Shown here: in pieces, positions 56,821-64,000 of the stretch | How positions within the stretch are numbered: position 1 is the first letter of the stretch | Layout of the letters: every line of letters begins with the position of its first letter | Origin: Sporothrix humicola | Taxonomy: Eukaryota; Ascomycota; Sordariomycetes; Ophiostomatales; Ophiostomataceae | Length of the DNA: 64,000 nt | NCBI GenBank assembly: GCA_021396245.1 | Contig: WNYE01000068.1 | Coordinates: forward strand, 165,395 to 229,394 | Reading direction: 5' to 3' | Notes under the pieces: generated by a model | Told to the model about the DNA's origin: nothing | The model's database searches: none | What the model saw: the letters and a program-made list of their open reading frames with translations, nothing else | Program-made: the position numbers and the translations under genes

Positions 56821-59800
56821 TCAAGCCTTATTAGTGGCACGTCTTCTCTTCTTGAGAAACTTGGCCCATTCAGCGTTGCGAACTGGCTGGCCGTCCCCAT
56901 TGTTGTCATCAGCATCGCCACCGCCTCCCCATGTCCGTCCAGTCTTGTCCCATGCGGCGCCCAAGCTGCACAGATGCCGCATCGTCGGCCGCCCGTGCGG
57001 ACAGTTCCACGGCTTGTCCATCTCGCCCATGTGCGCCAGCACAGACGCCATCTGCCGCCGCGACAGCGCCTTGCCGATCATGATGCTGCTGCGGCACGCT
57101 CGCATGGCAAACATTTTGCGGACCTTGGCCGGGCGGGGGACGGCCGTGAGCTGGCTGCCACTGACGCCTTCGTGGGCGTGGTGGTCGTGGGAGTCGCTGT
57201 GGTCGCCGAGCAGGGCAATCAGTTCCTCCAGGTCGGTGAGGTCAAACGTTGTTTCGCGACTTAGTGGGAGCGTGCGCAGGCGACAGCGACTGCCGACCGG
57301 CTCGGAGCCGTCGAGGACAGCATCGACGACAAATCCGTTGGCAGCGAGGGCGGGCAAGTGCTCCAGGACAATCTCTTCCTCGACGGCCGTCAGCTCGAGC
57401 TTTTTGGGCTGCACGAGGCGCTGCGACTGGACGACGGTGCTGGCCTGCAGGCGCTCAAAGTTGTATTTTTCGTCGGAGGCGTGCTGGTCGATAATGAAGA
57501 GCTCGTCGTCGAGCTTGGGCGCGCTCTCTCCGTCTTCGCTATTGGCGTCATCGTCGCCTTGTCGGGAAGCCTCTCTTACGGCGAGAATAAACCCCAGGTT
57601 GAACTGCCCAATGATGCGCATCTTGGCAAAGTCGGACTTGACAATGGTGAGTGCCAGCTTGGCCTCGGCAACGGCTTCTGTATCATCAAGCCCGCCAGTC
57701 GTGTCAGGCCGGTACTCGCCATCGTCATCGTCGTCGTCCTCCTTGTCCTTGTTGCTTTCACCGTTGTCCTCTAAGGTTGTAGCTTGCCAGGACAGCGCCT
57801 GCTTCTTAATCAGGCCTTCATTGGCTTTGAGGACTTGGACAAGCTGGAGTGTCTCATGTCGCTTTTTCGAGCCGCCCTGCTTCAAGAACAGGCGATGCCG
57901 TTTCTCTTCGTCGGTATATTCCCGGGCATCGGCTGTTGGTGCTGTGCGTGTGACTTGTGGATCTTGCTCCATATCATCCTCGTCGAGATCTTCATCTTCA
58001 TTGGCGGCTTCTTCTTCCTCGACGTGGGTTTCTTCTTCGTCTTTGATGGTTTGCCGGACGTCGTCTTCGTCCATGGGTTCACGATTGTCCCGGGCGTCGT
58101 TGGCTTGTATGTCCTCCATTGAACTTGGCATGTGGTCATCGTCGACTTCTGCATCGTCCAATTCTTGGTTGTCCCCACGGTCAACAAACATGTCTTGATC
58201 GAGATCTTCTTCGATGTCTTCGCCATCGACTTCGGCCTCGGCATCTTCGGCCTCGCTCAAGTCCTCTTCGTCGTTTGTATGTCCATGGTCGTCGGCACTC
58301 TCCTCTTGAGAGGTTCTGTCTTCGTCATCCTCACTGATGACTTCGTCTTCGTCGATTTCCCCATCCTCATCGGCCTCTTCGTCGTCGTCAACAAGTTCTT
58401 CGTCTTCTTCATCTTGTGATAGCCGCCTTGCGGCAGAGAACATTTGTGTCAAGCGGCCGCCGAATGAAGGCAGCGGCTTGGAGGGCTTCTTCTTTTGCAC
58501 CTTGGCACCCATAGACGAAGATGTAGCGCGACTGCTTCGAGAGGTTATGTTGGCATTGATTTTTGGTCGCTTTCTAATGGGGGAAAGGGTTATTGTGGTC
58601 GTAGTGGTGTCGTCAACCGTCACAGCTGCAGTGTCGTCTGCCGGCCGCTTGCTTGGAACGGGGTAGACGACCAAATTTGAAGTGCTGTTTCGTGATTCCT
58701 GTAGTGGTGGCTGTGACGGTGATGTTTCGTCTTTGTCCTCTGGTGGCTCGTCTGGGCCGTCGCCTGGCACGGCGCCAGTGTCTTGTGAAGGAGCACCACT
58801 GGGCTGTTTTCCCATAGGCTCATCGTCTTCGTCGTCCTCAGAAATACCTTCGTCAACAGCACTCCTGATCGCACTCTTCGCTGCAGGCGGTGACGCATGG
58901 GTTGCGCTTCCTTGGCGCCCGTTTGTTGTTGGCCGTGACGGTGTCGAGGGTGTAGCTGAGACTGCTTTCTTAAAGGCAGTCAGCTTCTGCGACGCCAGCT
59001 GTGAAATGGGCACAGTAATGTCCTGCTTCTCAAACAGCTCGATGAGCGACTCGCGCAGCGTGTCCAGCATGCGGCCCTGGTCGTGTAGCAGAATGGTCTG
59101 CTTGTCTGGGCTGACATTGACGTCGTACAGGTGCGTGTCGAGCTGGATGTCGGCAAAAATAAAGGGGGACTGCCCGCTGTTGTATGACCGGTAGACCTCA
59201 CCAAACAGCTGGGCAAACTGAGGCAGCTTGCAGGGCCGCCCGTTGACGTAGAACATTTGCCGGTCGGGTGTCTGCCGGCCCTGGCCGTGTGCCGGTCGCG
59301 AGACGTAGCCGAGGACCTTGATCTCGTGTGTGCCGCCACCGCTCCCGGCGGCTGTGACGGACGGTCTTGTTGTGGCCATCTCCAGGGTCAAGTCCAACGC
59401 CAACAAGGCACCCATGGTCTTTGCGCCAAAGACATTGATAATGTTGTCGCGCGTGGCGGCATTGCCCTTTGTCGAGAACAGCACGACCTTCTTGCCCTTG
59501 CTGGGCTGCTGCGACACGGTAAACTTGACGCCCGTCTGGATGCAGGCGTACTGGTTGAGCAGGCCAATGACCTTGGTCCACTCGCGCTTGATGTTGCGCT
59601 CGAGCTCGCGGCGGCGCACCGGCAGATTCCAAAACAGGTTCTCGACGCAGACGGTGGTGCCCTTTTGCGCGGCGACGACACTCGTGGTGCCTAACTTGCC
59701 CGACGTCTCAAATTCGAGCTTGGTGCCCTTGGGGACGTCGGATGCAAGACACGTCGTGACGGAAAAGCGCGACAGGGCGCAGAGCGACGACAGCGCTTCA

Positions 59801-60181
59801 CCGCGGAAGCCGAAAGTTTGGAGCGTATCGAGATCGTCATAGGTGGTGAGCTTGGAGGTGTAGTGCTTGAGCGCGAGGCTGGCATAGTTGTGCGGCGCAA
59901 TGCCCGAGCCATTGTCCTGGACTTCAATGGCGTCGAGCCCCTGGTTCTTGAAGCGGATCTCGATGCTGGTGGCGCCGGCGTCCAGACTGTTCTCGACGAG
60001 CTCCTTTGCAACGGAACAGAGGTTGACAATGACCTGGCCCGACTGGATGCGGTGGACCTTTCGGCAAAGTTAGTAGCATTCTCATTATGTGTAATGGCAA
60101 AGGAGGACATACTGCCGTGGCATCGATTGCTTTGATCGTCACGGCCGCCGCTGCGGCTGGCGATGCGGACGTTGCCGCCAT
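56821..60181 (-). CDS. pms1: DNA mismatch repair protein PMS1 (MutL homologue, PMS2-type endonuclease)
   Basis: Two exons: 60181-60113 (23 codons) and 60057-56821. The 55-base intron 60058-60112 starts GTATGT, contains a perfect TACTAAC and ends AAAG. Product 1101 residues. With MLH1 it forms MutL-alpha, which nicks the newly made strand after MutS recognition of a mismatch. GHKL ATPase motifs: ELVENSLDAG (about 42-51), DNGSGI (71-76), GFRGEA (106-111). C-terminal endonuclease motifs: DQHASDEKYNFE (from about 880), ACRSSIMIGKAL and CPHGRPT (about 1040), all with the metal-binding residues in place. Between them lies a very long linker with about 155 strongly acidic residues (about 569-724). 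The N-terminal exon is short but its junction gives the expected AVHRIQSGQV. The gene has an ACGCGT about 220 bases upstream. Confidence 0.95.
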
Positions 60182-63100
60182 CGTTGGTCTGGATCAAGTC
60201 GGACAGGACAAAACCATGTTCGAATTGGATATCGGGATAGCAATGGGCTTGATGAGCCGGATGTAGCTATTATCTCAAAGTGTGTAAATCACATATGTAG
60301 ATTTGTGTACGAGCGGCTCGGAATGTGGTTCACAACTCCAGTGTCGTCACAGCTTTCGATATTGAAACTGTCGACGTTGGTTCAGCCTTGTCTCCAAAAC
60401 GCGTCGCGTCTGTCGCCGTTAATGGATTGCCCCGCCAGCGCCACTTACCGGCGCCAGCAAGAAAACCATCAGCGATTGCCCGACTAGTGCTAGTGTAGTC
60501 CCTGATGACTAACTTTGCTTTTGTCACAAACGAACTGCTAGTTTCTTCATAGCAAAAAGCCAAGGGTGCAATTTCGCGGTCCCTGAATTCTTTGAATTCT
60601 CACGAGCCAACTGTCGGCACGTGATGAACTGTCAAAGTGAGAAGGGATTGTCGCTCTTCATCATCGTAACTGCCTAACCTCTGGAGAACAGCAGTGCCAA
60701 GGCCCTACTGTACCTCTACTGTAACGGCTGTCAGAGAGGAAATTGGGAAATTGGGTCCAAATTGTTCACCGTTCTTGCTGACTGCTTTCGCTGCTTTCAT
60801 CCGATGTCCACACGCAAAAATATGGAAACATGCTGTTATGCCCGGCGTCAGATCTCGATCCAATTTGGCAGTCGATGGACAGCCCAGCCAATGCGGGGAC
60901 TGACGGCGTGACTTTATGTGATAGCGGGATCCACATATAATTTGCAGGTACTCGACTTTTGCTGCCGACTTTTCTTGGGCTTTCTTGGGAGTTTTCTTGG
61001 GAGCTTGTCCTCCCCTGCTCAGCGTTTCAATGAAGAAAACTGTGAAATGGCACGAGCCCAGAGAGTTGCAGACAAAGGGCTATCCTAGGCACTGAAGAAA
61101 GCACAGGGCAAAAGTTGGCCTGACAACTTTCTCTTCAGAGAGTGCAAACGCACTATTGCCGCGGGACGTGCGGGATTAAATCCTTGCCCATCACAATTAA
61201 TAACGGTGCGACGTTCTTCCCTGTCAGTCTCCGTTTCGTTTTCTTCGGTTTTGCGGCTTGTTTGGTCATTGTTTGGTTTCGTGATTCAGGTTCTGTTGGT
61301 TTTGTTTGGTGGCAATTTTATGACCGTTTGTGTTTGTGTGCGGAGCTTGTTCTCCTGGTTCAACTCGAAAAGAGTGAAAACATCGTGGACCCCAGTACAC
61401 CGTTGCGGGAAAATGCGTATATTCGCAAACCAGGGGAGCAATTGGGTTAGCCACAGGCGCCACCGGCCCGTTACCCAATCGCTGTTGTTTCCCACCTCTC
61501 TCGAAATATAGTTTTGTCCTGTTTTTGGTGATCGGCGGCTTCTTGCCTAGCTGCACGAACGAAGGAGTGGAAGGAGGTGTGGCTTGATAACAGGTTTTGC
61601 CCTTCGTACGGAATACGAAGTGTTGTGCAGCCGTTGTGAGTTTGGGATATATTCATGCAAAGAGGCGTTTGTCAAGAAAAGTTGGTCAATTGTGCTGATT
61701 TCCTGGTCTTCGATACAGATTGGTTGCCGCGCCGCATAGCATGAAAATCAAAAGAAAATGCAAGTGAGCTTGTAAGCCTCACGACTTGCAGAGATAGCAA
61801 TGTTTGAGAATTTGAAGATACAGGGGCATGGCACCATTGGATGCAACCGTTTGGCGGAGGCTAGCAAGTGATGACGTTGACAAGTCTTTTGAAGTCTGTG
61901 ATTAGAGCTTCCTGGTGCATGTTCGTGCAGTAGTCTGCGAGGCCAGGCGGGATGAGGCGTTTTCCACGAACCCAGTTCAGGCATCGTGCCATTCCGTGGC
62001 GTATTGGTCCAGATAGACCTCAATGGTGCAAGTACGTGGACAATGTGCCCAGAAATTCGTGCGAGAACCCGCACGCATTGCTCGTCGATTTTGCCTTTTC
62101 CATTCGCCTTCTTACTTCCCATATCGAATGTTGTTGGCAGCCAAGGCTGGCATCAATATCGAGCCTTGGGCCTTTTGCCCGCAGGCATGGAAATTTCCGT
62201 CGACAAACCTGCATTTTTCAGCCGTCCCGGGCTTTTGAGACTGTCGTAAGAACAGGACTGGCCGCCACACAAGCCGAGATCATATTGCCCCCACGGAAAA
62301 CTTCCTGTTTTTGTCAAGACATCTCGATCTTTAAGTAAACAAGTTGAGGAACAAGCGGGAAAGAGGTGAGGGAAGAAATGTCTTGCCGATATCGTGCTGC
62401 AGGTCTGTTCATGACAGGGGTTGTCATATGTCTCTTTGCATCGTTTTCTCATGTCCTTCAGCCGGGTGATGTGCAGCCTTCTGAAGCGTCTGGCCTCTTA
62501 TCAAGAATTGTGTGCCAAGCCGGAGCAAGCTGCCAAAGCTTCGAAAGATGGCAGCTAAAAGCGGTTGGTAAAGCTCGTCCCGTGCTGCATGTTCGAGTGT
62601 GTTATCTCTTTGCATTTTAGCAGGCCGAGGCGGTCGATACGGTTGATACAGGCGAGGGCAAGGCGGGACGACAAATGGCTGGCAGTTTTAAGACATATCA
62701 AAATATGTCAGGCAAAAAATAAGAAGAAATGCTGCCGGCAGAGGAAACAAGAGCGAAGACGAGCGAAAAGGCGCAAAACCTCATCGGCCAACCCTTTTGC
62801 CCATTTGCTTGTCTCCGTTTCAAGGAGGATGGATGCATGCAGCCATGCAAGGCGTTGCATCTGTTGCAGTTGAAGTGGTATTTTTTCAGGCCAGGTCTGT
62901 CATGACAGGCTGGCAGACATGGGTGCAGTGGACAAGAAGCCACAGAGCACGCAATGTCCTGGTTGAGCCAAACGTCAGTGGTGACGACAGCAGACCAAAA
63001 ATGGCCGACCGAAAGAAGCAACAAAAAAACAAAAGGTCTAGATCTTTTTGAATTTTGACGCCCACGCTACTCGATGAAGCTTTATTTTATGCTTCCCCGA

Positions 63101-63854
63101 TCAAGAATGCTTGGCCGTGTCTTGTGTGTCTTGTATTTTGGACAAGAAAAGATACAAGCATCTTGTATCCCCAGGTCCAGCCTTGTCACACCTTCGACTG
63201 AACTGAACGACAGCCAAGCCTGCCAGACACTGACGGACAGCGGGAAATCTCCGCCGGCAGGGTGATGGCCATGGCCAGTATACGGCAGCCAAGACTTCTG
63301 TCAACAAGGGGCGAAAAGAAACAAAAGGCAGCGAGTCGGGTCCGATGTTTTCCCACTGAAGGGTAAGAGAAAAAAGAAAAGGACGAAAGAAAGAAACTAG
63401 AAACAAGAAAAACGTTAGCATATGAGCCGGTTAGAAAAAGAACTGGATAGCAAAAACTGGAACAGAGACCACTGCAGTTTTAGGGACGAACCGAAACGCA
63501 CCAAAAAGGGGCCCTGGCCAAGCAGCTCACCCATATGCAAGCACTGTCATTGGGCGTTTTTGTCGATAGCAGGACAATGCGACCCTCCCACACCTTCAAT
63601 GCTTCCCGCCATCAAAGACACATCCCACACGATCACAGCCTCCAACACGAAAGCAGCAACATGCAGGCGTGCAGTAGCGTAATCAAGCGAGACAAGCTTG
63701 CCCTTGGTTCTGGTTCTCAGTCGGCCTTGCATCGCATTCGTCATCAAGTTGTCGTGGGCGTGCGCGCATGTGAGCTCTAGCCAGCCGAAGCCATGTATTG
63801 CGATTCGTGGAATAGCGGCCATTGCGGCCATAAGTCGAGCACGTACAACGCCTC

Positions 63855-63857
<3 letters not shown>
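60182..63857. other. Region upstream of PMS1 without recognised genes
   Basis: About 3.7 kb. The first few hundred bases should be the PMS1 promoter. Frames of 60-130 codons exist on both strands, but none has a domain, GC-rich third positions or plausible splicing partners. There is a TATA-like CATATAAT on the plus strand at about 60934 without an obvious gene after it. Confidence 0.45.
60399..60404. promoter_or_regulatory. MluI box upstream of PMS1
   Basis: ACGCGT followed at once by CGCGTC, about 220 bases upstream of the PMS1 ATG. It may mark MBF-type G1/S control as for MCM3, but a single copy is much weaker evidence; isolated ACGCGT hexamers also occur elsewhere in the window. Confidence 0.3.

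Positions 63858-63898
<41 letters not shown>
63858..63898 (+). repeat. 41-base T homopolymer and low-complexity end
   Basis: An uninterrupted run of 41 T, followed by T- and A-rich sequence with many short homopolymers up to 64000. The composition differs abruptly from what precedes. It may be a contig end with error-prone reads, or a genuine poly(A/T) tail of an inserted element on the minus strand; no element body is recognisable beside it. Confidence 0.6.
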
Positions 63899-63899
<1 letters not shown>

Positions 63900-64000
63900 G
63901 GGTTTGTTTTGTTTTTTTTTTTTAAATAATTTTTGTGAAGAAAAAATTTAAAGAACCAACGGGTTAAATGTTTGGTTTTTTGTAAAATGGCAAAAATTCG

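Noticed and set aside
56834..58198. 454-codon plus-strand frame opposite PMS1
   Set aside because: Antisense shadow of the acidic Glu/Asp linker (GAA/GAC codons read as Ser/Phe/Leu), with poly-Ser translation and no domain.

Overview
The window is a stretch of nuclear genome from a filamentous ascomycete, most likely a member of the Sordariomycetes. The evidence is spliceosomal introns of 52-218 bases with GT..AG ends and TACTAAC/TACTGAC/CTAAC branch sites, GC-rich third codon positions, CACAATG-type start contexts, and a perilipin/CAP20-like gene typical of Pezizomycotina. The species cannot be named from the sequence alone. I saw no tRNA, rRNA, intact transposon, CRISPR array or prokaryotic feature.

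Layout. Ysc84-like actin regulator (-, 516-2114); pirin (-, 3363-4274); perilipin/CAP20-like lipid-droplet protein (-, 6427-7032). A gene-poor region of almost 16 kb follows (7033-22936). It holds an AT-rich island with clustered CTCAT pentamers (about 11.2-12.45 kb) and one tiny gene for a 41-residue, 8-cysteine protein behind a clear TATA box (18598-18723). The second part is gene-dense: Exo70 (-, 22937-25331), class III aminotransferase (-, 25816-27401), MCM3 (+, 31363-34228), MAK32-like PfkB protein (-, 34812-36382), cyclase-associated protein (+, 37918-39780), carnitine acetyltransferase (+, 42600-44856), SWI3/RSC8 (-, 45925-48472), ETF alpha (+, 49563-50588), NADPH-adrenodoxin oxidoreductase (-, 50855-52471), an uncharacterised four-helix membrane protein (+, 53962-56333) and PMS1 (-, 56821-60181). 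The last 3.8 kb has no recognisable gene and ends in a 41-base T run that looks like a poor assembly end.

Functions. These are mostly unrelated housekeeping genes, not an operon or a biosynthetic cluster. Three neighbours concern mitochondrial or peroxisomal redox and acyl metabolism: carnitine acetyltransferase, ETF alpha and adrenodoxin reductase. Two encode DNA-replication or repair proteins (MCM3, PMS1). MCM3 has a tight cluster of three ACGCGT boxes upstream, and PMS1 has one.

Most notable points: (1) the 41-residue cysteine-rich protein alone in a gene desert; (2) a carnitine acetyltransferase whose first exon encodes a mitochondrial presequence in frame, while the internal ATG gives a form with a C-terminal peroxisomal AKL signal; (3) an aminotransferase that also ends in AKL; (4) the CTCAT cluster in the AT-rich island; (5) the triple MluI box upstream of MCM3. 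Exon borders were derived by hand from reading frame, splice consensus and family alignment from memory. No database search was run.
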